Assembly: GCA_015061805.1 (NCBI GenBank)
Contig: SUVV01000005.1
Span: 1 to 64,000 of the forward strand
Direction of reading: 5' to 3'
Length of the DNA: 64,000 bases
Source of the DNA: Lentisphaerota bacterium
Lineage (GTDB): Bacteria > Verrucomicrobiota > Lentisphaeria > Victivallales > Victivallaceae
In this document: positions 1 through 9,298 of the stretch, in pieces
Position numbering within the stretch: position 1 is the first letter of the stretch
Layout: each line of letters begins with the position of its first letter
The notes under the pieces: generated by a model
What the model was told of the DNA's origin: nothing
The model's input: only the letters and a program-made list of their open reading frames with translations
Databases searched by the model: none
Position numbers and translations under genes: made by a program

Positions 1-545
1 AAACACACATATGATCGAAATGTGCCGTGTTTTATACACGGACACTCCGACTATAAAAATGTGTTTGCATTACGTCTTATTTGTGAAGTGGTAGTTCAGA
101 GATGGACGTTTACAATCAGTTTGCCAAATTTTTTATTCAGTTATCGTTTTTGTTTGTTAATACCTCTATTATTTTTCCGGAAATGCAACACGCACTCCGT
201 TTGACTATAATTTATCATGCAGAATAATGAAATGCAAGAAATAAAATCAAAAAAAGAGTGGTTTTATCATAAATGCCGCTTGGCAAAGGCGTGACCGCTG
301 CCGGATTTCAGACATAGTTCAAAAACAATGATTTTTTCTTGGAGGGTGTTTTAATTCTCCGGAATAGTTCTCTCAAGCTCAAAACGGTTGACGGCAATGC
401 AATTTTGCGGAACATTGACGTTTCTCCGGGAAACATCTCTGAACGCATAAAAATCCAAACAGAAAACGGCTTTTATCTCAAACGAAATGTCTGTAAATTC
501 CGATAGAATAAAATCCGCCCCGAAAAACAGTCACTCCACCGACAT

Positions 546-848
546 TTACTTAAATCCGGCTTTTTCCAGTTCTTCAGCAGTTCTGAATCCTTCGTATGAA
601 TTCGGAATTTGCTGTTGCAATTTGGCTATTTTTACGATTGCCTGTTCCGGATCTTTTTTAATCTCATCAGAGATTGCTGTCAGCAATAATTTTGTATCTT
701 CAACTTTTTTGAAATTCATACTGCTGTAAACTGACATTATATGCAAAACAGTTATTCCTTTAGCCACCCACATACATCCGACAGCAGTTCCAATGTTGGT
801 TACAATCAGGAGAATGACAGCAATCCCGAATTTTTTTGATTTGAGCAT
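546..848 (-). CDS. hypothetical small membrane protein (N-terminal TM segment)
   Basis: ORF of 100 aa starting MLKSKKFGIAVILLIVTNIGTAVGCMW; hydrophobic N-terminus. Confidence 0.5.
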   Translation of the reverse strand: MLKSKKFGIAVILLIVTNIGTAVGCMWVAKGITVLHIMSVYSSMNFKKVEDTKLLLTAISDEIKKDPEQAIVKIAKLQQQIPNSYEGFRTAEELEKAGFK

Positions 849-854
849 GTTGTG

Positions 855-1214
855 TTATTTTATGTTTTGTTTGGTTGTATTTATGGAAGCGATCAGAGTT
901 ATTCTGATTTCCCGGCAGAGAGTTTCCAAACGATCATATTCAGCCGATGAAATAATATTTGTTTTGCTCAACAACAGCAACCAGTAGCTTGTTTCATTGG
1001 CTTCTTTCAAGGCAATTTGCAGTTTTGAAACAAAATCCGCTTTCCCGTGAGCATACTGTGCTTCGTGGATATTGGCTCCGATACTGGTTCCGGCTCTGCC
1101 GATTTGATTGCAGATGATCGTTTCTTTTCTCTCTTTCAGATATTTTACAAGATTCAATATTTCAACAGCAAAGGCAACAGAGATATCAGCGAGTTTGTTT
1201 GAAGATTTTTCCAT
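855..1214 (-). CDS. four-helix bundle protein (23S rRNA intervening-sequence protein family)
   Basis: ORF with QIGRAGTSIGANIHEAQYAHGKADFVSKLQIALKEANETSYWL motif typical of the family; start placed at internal Met (MEKSSNK). Confidence 0.85.
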   Translation of the reverse strand: MEKSSNKLADISVAFAVEILNLVKYLKERKETIICNQIGRAGTSIGANIHEAQYAHGKADFVSKLQIALKEANETSYWLLLLSKTNIISSAEYDRLETLCREIRITLIASINTTKQNIK

Positions 1215-1299
1215 GACAGAATTTTCCTTTCCGCTGAATAATGTAGCATAGACAAGGAATATTTGCAAACATAACTCTCATTTTTCATTTTTTCATCAT

Positions 1300-1543
1300 A
1301 CGGAGCGTGAGCGGAGTGCTTCATATTGTGAAGTGTAACGGAACAATGCTTCATAGCGAAATGAAATGAAGCTGCTTCATCTGAAAAGGCGTTTTTATGA
1401 AGCACTTTGTGTCTTGCACGCCTCTGGCGTGTCAAGCACACAAAAGTATGAAGCGGCACTGCGTGCCATGAAGCGCACCTTCGGTGCATGAAGCGAAGCC
1501 TTTTCAGGCTTCATTCACCATTTTTGCCGCAGGCAAAAATGGT
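1300..1543. repeat. array of distinct small hairpins separated by ATGAAGC (rc GCTTCAT) spacers
   Basis: ggcac-tgc-gtgcc, gcacc-ttc-ggtgc, gaagcc-ttttca-ggcttc, atttttgcc-gca-ggcaaaaat and a long imperfect palindrome tttgtgtcttgcacgcc-tct-ggcgtgtcaagcacacaaa, most separated by atgaagc. Confidence 0.85.
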
Positions 1544-1616
1544 GGGCGATAGGGGACTCGAACCCATGACCTCTGCCGTGTGAAAGCAGCGCTCTAACCA
1601 GCTGAGCTAATCGCCC
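1540..1616 (-). tRNA. tRNA-Val (anticodon CAC), CCA encoded
   Basis: Reverse complement gggcgattagctcagctggttagagcgctgctttcacacggcagaggtcatgggttcgagtcccctatcgcccacca folds as a cloverleaf. Confidence 0.93.
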
Positions 1617-1621
1617 GAAAA

Positions 1622-1697
1622 TGGCATCTCCAACGGGATTCGAACCCGTGTTGCCGGGATGAAAACCCGGTGTCCTGGGCCTCTAGACGATGGAGAC
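1622..1697 (-). tRNA. tRNA-Glu (anticodon TTC), CCA encoded
   Basis: Reverse complement gtctccatcgtctagaggcccaggacaccgggttttcatcccggcaacacgggttcgaatcccgttggagatgcca. Confidence 0.94.
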
Positions 1698-1796
1698 ACA
1701 TTAATCAACACATTTCATAATATAGTCCCGGATTTCCGTTTTTGCAAGTTGTGATCGCAAAATATTTACTTTTTTATCCGGGATTTTCTCTTTATT

Positions 1797-2345
1797 TTAT
1801 GACAATACCGCAATTCCGGGATACTGACGGTACTTTTCATGCGAATCCATTCCACAACCGACCAGATAGCGGTCATCCATAAAGAATCCCGCCCAATCAG
1901 CATGAGCGATACCCTCCGGACGCGGCAGAACTTTTTCCACCAGAACCGCTGTTTTCACACTCAACGCACCGAGTTCCATAAGATTGTCCCGGATAAGTTT
2001 CAGAGTGCGCCCGGTATCCAGAACCTCGTCGACTATCAGCACATGACGGCCGCGAACATCCAGTTTCAATCTGGAACGCAGTTCAACGTCTCCGGCACGC
2101 ACATTAGCGCAGTAGCTGCCAGCCGCCATTGAGTCAATATAAAAATCATCCAAATCGATCGCTTCTGCCAATTTCGCAGCAAAGAAAAGTCCGCCATTCA
2201 TGACCACCAGCATCGTCAGCGGTTCAGTTCCGTAAGCCTTGACGACTTCTGCTCCCAACTCCCGAACCCGGCTCTGCACCTCTTCCGGAGTCTTGACAAC
2301 TTCCATATTTTCCATAATATCTACCCGATCAATTATTGAATTCAC
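1797..2345 (-). CDS. hpt: hypoxanthine phosphoribosyltransferase
   Basis: PRTase motif VLIVDEVLDTGRTL; C-terminal DDRYLVGCGMDSHEKYRQYPGI. Confidence 0.93.
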   Translation of the reverse strand: MNSIIDRVDIMENMEVVKTPEEVQSRVRELGAEVVKAYGTEPLTMLVVMNGGLFFAAKLAEAIDLDDFYIDSMAAGSYCANVRAGDVELRSRLKLDVRGRHVLIVDEVLDTGRTLKLIRDNLMELGALSVKTAVLVEKVLPRPEGIAHADWAGFFMDDRYLVGCGMDSHEKYRQYPGIAVLS

Positions 2346-3752
2346 TTACAAACACACATATTTCAGCACAAACAGCAGAGAAATCACCCACATCAGCCAG
2401 TTCACTCTGCCTTTGATCCGGCAATTCAAGATCGTATAGGATATGATTCCGAAACCGAGACCATCGCTTATATTATAGGTAAAAACGGTTCCGGCAATCA
2501 ACAAGTATGCCGGGAGCGCTCCGGTAATATCGTTCCAGTCGATAAGAACGATTACTTTCATCATCAAAAAACTGATGATTATCAGTGCCGGAGCCGTCGC
2601 AAAGCAGGGGATCGCCAGGAAAACCGGCGCGAAAATCAGGGAGAGCAGAAACCACATCACACAGGTCAATGCCGCAAGACCGGTTCTGGCTCCGGAACGG
2701 ATACCGATGGTGGATTCGACAAATGTCGAAGTGGTACTGGTGCCGAGAATACCGCCGAACAATGTCGCAATGGAGTCGGCAAGCAGAATATTACGCATAC
2801 GCGGAATTTTGCCATTTTCTTTCATCAGCGGAGTGTTGACGATCGCTCCGTTGACCGTCCCCACCGTATCAAAAAAGTCCGTAAAGAAAAACGCAAAACC
2901 GATCACCAGAAAATCTGCTGAAAATAAAAGCGGAAGTCCGGAAACTCCGGATTCCCGGCTCGTCCACCGGCTGACATGAAACGCCGAACCGAAAAGTTCG
3001 CAGAATCCGTTCAGCGGTTCAATAAATGCGGCACAGTTGAAGTGCGGCAGCATTGAGACAAATCCCTCCTCCGGAGCAGGAACATAAATTCCCAGCAGCT
3101 GACAGACGATCCCCAGCCCCCATGTCCCGAGGATGCAATAGAGCAGCGCACCTGAAATTTTCCGGTGCATCATCCAGGCGGCAAACAGAACTCCGGCCAA
3201 TGTCAGAAGCGCCGATATCCCTGCGGTGGAAAACCCCGGTCCGCAAAAGTTCTGTATGGTCATAAAAGTTTCCGGATTCGCCTTGATGATATGGGCGTTT
3301 TTGAATGCGATCAGAGTGATAAACATCCCGATTCCGGCGCCCATGGCATACTTCAATGGCATCGGTATCGCATCAATGATCTTTTCCCGGATGGAACTTA
3401 CCGACAGGAGAAAAAAAACGATTCCCTCAACGACTACAGCAAACAGGGCAAATTGCCAGGAATATCCCATTTTTGACACGACCGTGTAGGCAAAGAAGGC
3501 ATTCAATCCCATCGCCGGAGCCAACACCAGCGGATAATTGGCGATCAGCGCCATCGCCAATGTGCCGAATGCAGCAGCTATTGCCGTCACAAAGAAAACT
3601 CCGCCGCGATCCATTCCGGTACTGCCGAGAATAGCCGGATTCACCGCCAGAATATACGATACAGCTAAAAAAGTCACCGTTCCGGAGTAGACCTCCCGTT
3701 TGACGGTGGTATTGTTCTCCTGCAGTTTGAAAAAACGTTTCAGAAAATTCAT
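2346..3752 (-). CDS. NCS2/AzgA-type guanine/hypoxanthine permease
   Basis: MNFLKRFFKLQENNTTVKREVYSGTVTFLAVSYILAVNPAIL...APAMGLNAFFAYTVV; directly upstream of hpt. Confidence 0.92.
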   Translation of the reverse strand: MNFLKRFFKLQENNTTVKREVYSGTVTFLAVSYILAVNPAILGSTGMDRGGVFFVTAIAAAFGTLAMALIANYPLVLAPAMGLNAFFAYTVVSKMGYSWQFALFAVVVEGIVFFLLSVSSIREKIIDAIPMPLKYAMGAGIGMFITLIAFKNAHIIKANPETFMTIQNFCGPGFSTAGISALLTLAGVLFAAWMMHRKISGALLYCILGTWGLGIVCQLLGIYVPAPEEGFVSMLPHFNCAAFIEPLNGFCELFGSAFHVSRWTSRESGVSGLPLLFSADFLVIGFAFFFTDFFDTVGTVNGAIVNTPLMKENGKIPRMRNILLADSIATLFGGILGTSTTSTFVESTIGIRSGARTGLAALTCVMWFLLSLIFAPVFLAIPCFATAPALIIISFLMMKVIVLIDWNDITGALPAYLLIAGTVFTYNISDGLGFGIISYTILNCRIKGRVNWLMWVISLLFVLKYVCL

Positions 3753-4006
3753 TAAACACACCCTGTAATTGAAAAATTCTCCTTTGAACAACTCCTGCAA
3801 AAACGAAGACCGTAAAGTTATAATATAGCATAAATATGTATAAAATGCAACCTGAAATTTCTGCGGCGGCAACGCAGATACGCCACCCCGTAAATCACCG
3901 CGAAAGCGCATTAAAACGGCTTTTTTACAAGGCAGTTGAATTTTTCTGCAAAAATTTTTATTTTTTCACTTGCAAAATCGCCTTTCAGCAATTAAAGTAA
4001 ATTCGT

Positions 4007-4050
4007 GTATGCGAGAAGAAGCATACAGATGTATGCGAGAAGAAGCATAC
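4007..4050. repeat. two direct copies of a 20-bp hairpin-forming repeat in the topA leader
   Basis: gtatgcgagaagaagcatac at 4007-4026 and 4031-4050. Confidence 0.9.
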
Positions 4051-4098
4051 ATTTTCTGAAAAATAAATAACCTTTACACATATGGAACTGTTTGAACT

Positions 4099-6621
4099 AT
4101 GCAAAATTTGCTGATCGTCGAATCTCCGACCAAAGCCCGTACCATCAGCCGGATGCTGGGAAGCGATTACCGGATCATCGCTTCCATGGGACATGTCCGC
4201 GACCTGCCGGAACATGCCCTGGGTATCGATATCGCCAACTCTTTCACCCCGGAATATATCGATACCCCGCGCAGTAAATCAGTTCTCAAAGAGTTGCGTT
4301 CCGCCGCCGCCAACGCCAACGAAATCTATCTGGCAACAGACCCTGACCGCGAAGGTGAAGCCATCGCATGGCACCTCAAAAACGCGCTCAGCGAAACGAT
4401 GAAAAAAGAGATCCCCTTCCTCCGGATCACTTTCCACGAAATCACCCGCAACGCCGTGGAACAGGCTATCGCCAATCCCAGTTCGATCAACATCAATCTG
4501 GTCGATGCCCAGCAGGCGCGAAGAGTCCTCGACCGTATCGTGGGCTATCAGGTCAGCCCCCTGCTCTGGCGCAAACTGGAAAAAGGCAGCAGCGCCGGAC
4601 GGGTACAGTCTGCCGCCTTGCGCATGGTCGTCGAAAGAGAACGCGCCGTACTCGCTTTTATTCCCGAAGAATATTGGAGTTTATCCATCCTCTTTGATAC
4701 CGATCAGAAATCCTCTTTCCGCGGCAAACTCTTCAAGATCAGCGGCAAAGATTTCCACATCAAAAACGCTGAAGAGGCAACTCTCTGCGAAAATGCCATC
4801 CGCAACGGCAGTATTCCGGTCATCAGCGACAAACTCAAGCAGAACCGTAAACGCAATCCCTATCCGCCGTACACCACCAGTACCTTGCAGCAGTCTGCCA
4901 ACCAGCTTCTGCGCTTCAGTGCGTCCAGCACCATGCGCTACGCCCAGCAACTTTACGAAGGTGTGGAGATCGGCACCGGAGAATCGGTCGGTTTGATCAC
5001 CTATATGCGTACCGACTCCGTCACCATCGCCAGAGAAGCGCAGATCGCGGCTAAAGAGTACATCACCCGCGAATACGGTGCCGAATACGCCCCGGAAAAA
5101 TTCAACGTTTATAAAAATAAAGCCGCCGCGCAGGAAGCACACGAAGCCATCCGTCCGACTGATGTCCGGCGTACCCCGGAACTGCTTGCCCCCTACCTCG
5201 ACCCCCAGCAGCTCAAACTCTACACGCTTATCTGGAAACGCTTCGTCGCCAGCCAGATGGTTTCTGCCAAACAGGAACTCATTACGGTAGATGTCAATAT
5301 CAACGGTTCCGACGGCAACAGTTATCTTTTCCGTTCCAATGCAACCGTCACGACCTTCCCCGGCTTCCTTGTCCTCGCCGGAGAAGCGGCAAAAAGCACC
5401 GAAAAGGATGAATGCCGTCCGGATGTGTTGAGCGGACTCAAGAAAACTGCCGCACTTACGATCAATAAGTTTGACAAAGAGCAGAAGTTCACCGAACCGC
5501 CGCCGCGCTTCACCGAAGCTTCGCTGATCAAACAGCTGGAAGAAAACGGTATCGGACGCCCCTCCACCTACGCCACCATCCTCCGCACCATTCAGGATCG
5601 CGACTATGTGAAGCGCGAACAGGGCAAACTCATCCCGACTGAACTCGGATTTTCCGTCAATGACTTCCTGGTGGAGAAACTCCCGGAACTTTTCGATATC
5701 GGATTCACCGCCCAGATGGAGCAGAAACTTGATGATGTCGAAGCCGGTTCCCTCAACTGGGTCGAACTTATGACCAAATTCTATGCCAGTTTCGCCGTCT
5801 GGGTCGGCAACGCCAAAGACAGCGGCGCCCCTGCCCCGGAAAAAGCCAGAGAGATCATCACTATTTTCGACAACATCACCTTTGCCGAAACGGCGAAAGG
5901 CGCTTCGCGCAAATTCGATGACCGCAAATTTGTGACCTCCATCCGGGATAAATTTGAAAAAACCGGCAAACTCAGCGAAAAACAGTATCAGGCATTGGCT
6001 GTTCTCGCCGCCCGCTACATCGGTCAGATCGATACCGGAAAAATTTCTGCAGAATTGAAAGCAATTCTGGATGAAGCATGCAAGGTCAATGAAGAAAAAG
6101 CCGAAAAAATGAAAAACCGTCCGCCGGCTCCGGAAGGCGATGGATATGCTCCGGTGTTCGCCGCATTTGCCAAGGTCGAATTCGCTGCACCGAAAAACAC
6201 TAAACGCAACACATTCAATGAGGAAAAATTCTTCAAATCATTGAAAAAGCAATCCGAAGCCGGTTCTGCGCTTTCCGAAAAACAGCTCGCCGCACTCAAG
6301 CGTATGGCGGTCAAATATCAGGATCAGCTGACTGACAAACAACTGGTCTTTGATCTGCTGAAAGTTGAACCGGAAACATCCGGAAACGGAGAAGACACCG
6401 CCGCCGTAAAGATCACCCCCGCCCAGTTGGGAGAACTTATCGCCGGCTTGGAAAAGGTCACGGATTGGGCCCCGGCAGAGAAAAAGGGCAGATTCACCTT
6501 TGATGATAAAAAATTCTTCCAGTCGCTTGCCCGGCACTACGCCGATAAGAAGTCGCTTTCGGACAAACAGGCCGCCGCACTGGAAAAACTTGCCGCGAAA
6601 TATATGAAAACCTCAAACTAA
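4099..6621 (+). CDS. topA: DNA topoisomerase I (type IA) with C-terminal repeats
   Basis: MQNLLIVESPTKARTISRMLGSDYRIIASMGHVRDLP; ATDPDREGEAIAWHL; GLITYMRTDSVTIA; EENGIGRPSTYATI. Confidence 0.97.
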   Translation: MQNLLIVESPTKARTISRMLGSDYRIIASMGHVRDLPEHALGIDIANSFTPEYIDTPRSKSVLKELRSAAANANEIYLATDPDREGEAIAWHLKNALSETMKKEIPFLRITFHEITRNAVEQAIANPSSININLVDAQQARRVLDRIVGYQVSPLLWRKLEKGSSAGRVQSAALRMVVERERAVLAFIPEEYWSLSILFDTDQKSSFRGKLFKISGKDFHIKNAEEATLCENAIRNGSIPVISDKLKQNRKRNPYPPYTTSTLQQSANQLLRFSASSTMRYAQQLYEGVEIGTGESVGLITYMRTDSVTIAREAQIAAKEYITREYGAEYAPEKFNVYKNKAAAQEAHEAIRPTDVRRTPELLAPYLDPQQLKLYTLIWKRFVASQMVSAKQELITVDVNINGSDGNSYLFRSNATVTTFPGFLVLAGEAAKSTEKDECRPDVLSGLKKTAALTINKFDKEQKFTEPPPRFTEASLIKQLEENGIGRPSTYATILRTIQDRDYVKREQGKLIPTELGFSVNDFLVEKLPELFDIGFTAQMEQKLDDVEAGSLNWVELMTKFYASFAVWVGNAKDSGAPAPEKAREIITIFDNITFAETAKGASRKFDDRKFVTSIRDKFEKTGKLSEKQYQALAVLAARYIGQIDTGKISAELKAILDEACKVNEEKAEKMKNRPPAPEGDGYAPVFAAFAKVEFAAPKNTKRNTFNEEKFFKSLKKQSEAGSALSEKQLAALKRMAVKYQDQLTDKQLVFDLLKVEPETSGNGEDTAAVKITPAQLGELIAGLEKVTDWAPAEKKGRFTFDDKKFFQSLARHYADKKSLSDKQAAALEKLAAKYMKTSN

Positions 6622-6634
6622 GGAATCTTCTGCA

Positions 6635-7597
6635 ATGGCAAAAAAAGAAAAAAACAAAAACGGTGAAGAGAAAGAGAAAAATCAATCCAAAAACTCTGCA
6701 TCTAAAAAAGCATCTCTTGCCAAAAAAATATTGAAAATCACCGGATTCACTTTCGCCGGAATCCTGGCGGCCGTGATCCTGCTGGTGCTTTTCCGCGACC
6801 CGGTCATCAAATTCGGTGTCACCTCGATCGGCTCCTGGATCACCGGAGTTGAGATAACCCTGGAAGATATCGATACCTCGTTGACCAAAGGAACCGCCAC
6901 CGTCAAAGGACTGCGAATCGCCAACCCGCAAGGTTTTGAATGTCCGTATATGCTCGAACTCGGTGAATTCCATGCTGATATCGACCTCGGTTCGCTGACG
7001 ACCAAAGAGATCGTCATCGAAGATATCCGGGTGAAAGACCTGTACTTCACTGCGGAGTTTGATGATAACAGCAGCTTCAACGTGACTGAACTTACCGGAA
7101 ATCTCAAAAAACGTTTCCCCCCGGATGAGGATGATGTTGAGAAAAAGGATGATGACGACATAACTCCCAACGAAACCGATCCGGATGAAAAGAGCGATGA
7201 TCCGGCTCTGCTTTTCCAAAATATCGATGTCAACTTGAAACTCACGCTGGTTCACGATTTCAGCAATGCAACGCTCTCAATGCCGGTCTCTTACGCAAAG
7301 CAAAATCTCCGGATCGGAGCAGATGACGATGATGTCCCAATCGTGGAAAGACTTGATGCTATGGCAAAATATTTTGAATCATTCTGCCAGGCCTGTTTCA
7401 ATGCCGGAGCGTTTGTCGTAAGTGCCGGAGAGGAAGCCGGAGAGATTTTGAAAAGCGGTTTTTCAGCCGGAGTTGACGGCGGCAAAAAAGTTTTTGAAGG
7501 TGGTAAAAAAGTTCTTGATGGCGGTAAAAAGGTCATCGACAGCGGAATTGACGGCGGCAAAAGCCTGCTGGATTCCGCAACCAAACTCTTCAAGTAA
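6635..7597 (+). CDS. AsmA-like membrane-anchored hypothetical protein
   Basis: N-terminal Lys-rich segment plus TM; GVEITLEDIDTSLTKGTATVKGLRIANPQGF resembles AsmA/DUF748 type N-termini; repetitive GGKKV tail. Confidence 0.65.
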   Translation: MAKKEKNKNGEEKEKNQSKNSASKKASLAKKILKITGFTFAGILAAVILLVLFRDPVIKFGVTSIGSWITGVEITLEDIDTSLTKGTATVKGLRIANPQGFECPYMLELGEFHADIDLGSLTTKEIVIEDIRVKDLYFTAEFDDNSSFNVTELTGNLKKRFPPDEDDVEKKDDDDITPNETDPDEKSDDPALLFQNIDVNLKLTLVHDFSNATLSMPVSYAKQNLRIGADDDDVPIVERLDAMAKYFESFCQACFNAGAFVVSAGEEAGEILKSGFSAGVDGGKKVFEGGKKVLDGGKKVIDSGIDGGKSLLDSATKLFK

Positions 7598-7615
7598 TCA
7601 CCATTAAATCAAAAA

Positions 7616-7658
7616 AATCACGCCGTGAAACATAAGTTTCGCGGCGTGATTTTTTTTA
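7616..7658 (+). terminator. rho-independent terminator
   Basis: aatcacgccgtgaaacataagtttcgcggcgtgatttttttt: stem atcacgccg/cggcgtgat followed by T-run. Confidence 0.85.
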
Positions 7659-7691
7659 GCCCTCGGGGATCAGCCCCCCCGGATTTTCAGA

Positions 7692-9212
7692 TCACTCCAT
7701 AAAAATATTGCGGCTGGCAAAGACCGGTTCACTGGTGATATTGATACCCAGTTTACGCAGTGCCGCTTCATCTCCTTGAGTCGGGATGTGGGTGATGTGC
7801 ATTTCACATCCGGCAAGTGACTGCAGTTGTTTCATTGCGAGTGCCGCTGCCGGGTTGGACGGTGTGGAAACACTCAATGCGGTCAAAGTTTCACTGAGAG
7901 CAAGGGAAATCTGCTTGTCTTTGAATATATCGTGCTTCAACTTACCGACAGATTCAATGATCTGCGGGGAGAGCAAATGCAAATCAGCAGGCAGATCCGC
8001 CAGATACTTGATAGCGTTGATGATACAGCTGGAGGCGGCGTGAAGCAGGGAAGAATTTTTTCCGGTGATAACGGTTCCGTCATGAAGTTGGATCGCCGCG
8101 CCGCAGAACACATTATCGTTACCATGTTTTTCCGGATTGGCGGCAGCCGCTTCGGCGGCTTCTCTTGCCGGAAGCACCACAGTACGGTCAAGCGCCGATA
8201 TGGAAAGTTCATCCATCAGCAGTTTGATGCGTTCAGAAACGCACTTTTCCTCTCTGCCGACCGCGTAATCACAAAGCGCCCGGAAGTAGCGCCGCACGAT
8301 CTCCTGACGTGCCGCATCACGCACCGTTTCATCATCGGTAATAGCGAAACCGACCCGGTTGACCCCCATATCAGTCGGAGAAACGTAGAGCTGCTCCGGC
8401 GGCATGATTCGGGCACAGATCCGTTTAACGACCGGGAAAACATCGATATCGCGGTTGTAATTCACCGCAGTTTCACCGCGCATTTCCAGATGGAATGAGT
8501 CGACCATGTTGACATCGCCCAAATCCGCAGTAGCCGCTTCATAAGCGACATTCACCGGATGCTTGAGCGGAAGATTCCAGACCGGAAAAGTTTCAAACTT
8601 GGCATAACCGGCTTTGATTCCGCGCTGATATTCGTGGTAAACCTGCGAAAGACAGGTTGCCATCTTGCCGGAATTGGGACCGGGACCGGTGACCACCACG
8701 ATCGGGCGGGCAGTTTCGATATATTCGTTGGCTCCGTAGCCGCGTTCGCTGACAATGGTATCGAGATCAGTGGGATATCCTTCGATCGGACGGTGGGTGT
8801 AAACCCGGATGCCCCGGCGGGAAAGACGGTTGATGAAGCCTTTTACAGACGGCTGATCGGTGTAACGGGTAACGACAACAGCGGTCACATCCAAGCCCCA
8901 ATCGCGCAGATCGTCGATGGTACGCATGGTATCGGCATCGTAGGAAAGTCCGAAATCAGCGCGGACTTTTTTCTCCTCAATGGCTCCGGCGTGAATACAG
9001 ATGACGATATCGACCTTGTCTTTCAATCTCTGAAGCAGTTTGATCTTGGCATCCGGATCGAAACCGGGCAGAACCCGCGCCGCATGAAAATCGCAAATCA
9101 ATTTTCCGCCGAACTCGATATAGAGTTTGTCCCCGAACTTTCCGGCGCGTTCCAATATCGCCGCTGACTGTTCAGCCAAATATTTTTCGCTGTCAAAACC
9201 TTTTTTTCCCAT
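7692..9212 (-). CDS. DUF1846 domain-containing protein
   Basis: MGKKGFDSEKYLAEQSAAILERA...VVTGPGPNSGKMATCLSQVYHEYQRGIKAGYAKFETFPVWNLPLKHPVN. Confidence 0.92.
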   Translation of the reverse strand: MGKKGFDSEKYLAEQSAAILERAGKFGDKLYIEFGGKLICDFHAARVLPGFDPDAKIKLLQRLKDKVDIVICIHAGAIEEKKVRADFGLSYDADTMRTIDDLRDWGLDVTAVVVTRYTDQPSVKGFINRLSRRGIRVYTHRPIEGYPTDLDTIVSERGYGANEYIETARPIVVVTGPGPNSGKMATCLSQVYHEYQRGIKAGYAKFETFPVWNLPLKHPVNVAYEAATADLGDVNMVDSFHLEMRGETAVNYNRDIDVFPVVKRICARIMPPEQLYVSPTDMGVNRVGFAITDDETVRDAARQEIVRRYFRALCDYAVGREEKCVSERIKLLMDELSISALDRTVVLPAREAAEAAAANPEKHGNDNVFCGAAIQLHDGTVITGKNSSLLHAASSCIINAIKYLADLPADLHLLSPQIIESVGKLKHDIFKDKQISLALSETLTALSVSTPSNPAAALAMKQLQSLAGCEMHITHIPTQGDEAALRKLGINITSEPVFASRNIFME

Positions 9213-9298
9213 AACACATATCCATAAAAAAAATATTATAATTACATCGACTTAAGATATCACAAAAAGCGGATAATTCAATAGTGTCAAAGTTTATT

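Noticed and set aside
855-1214. rRNA intervening sequence
   Set aside because: The protein family name derives from IVS-encoded proteins, but no 23S rRNA sequence flanks this gene.
1154-1489. 111-aa minus-strand ORF MHRRCASWHAVPLHTF...
   Set aside because: Runs through the GCTTCAT hairpin array; a repeat translation, not a gene.
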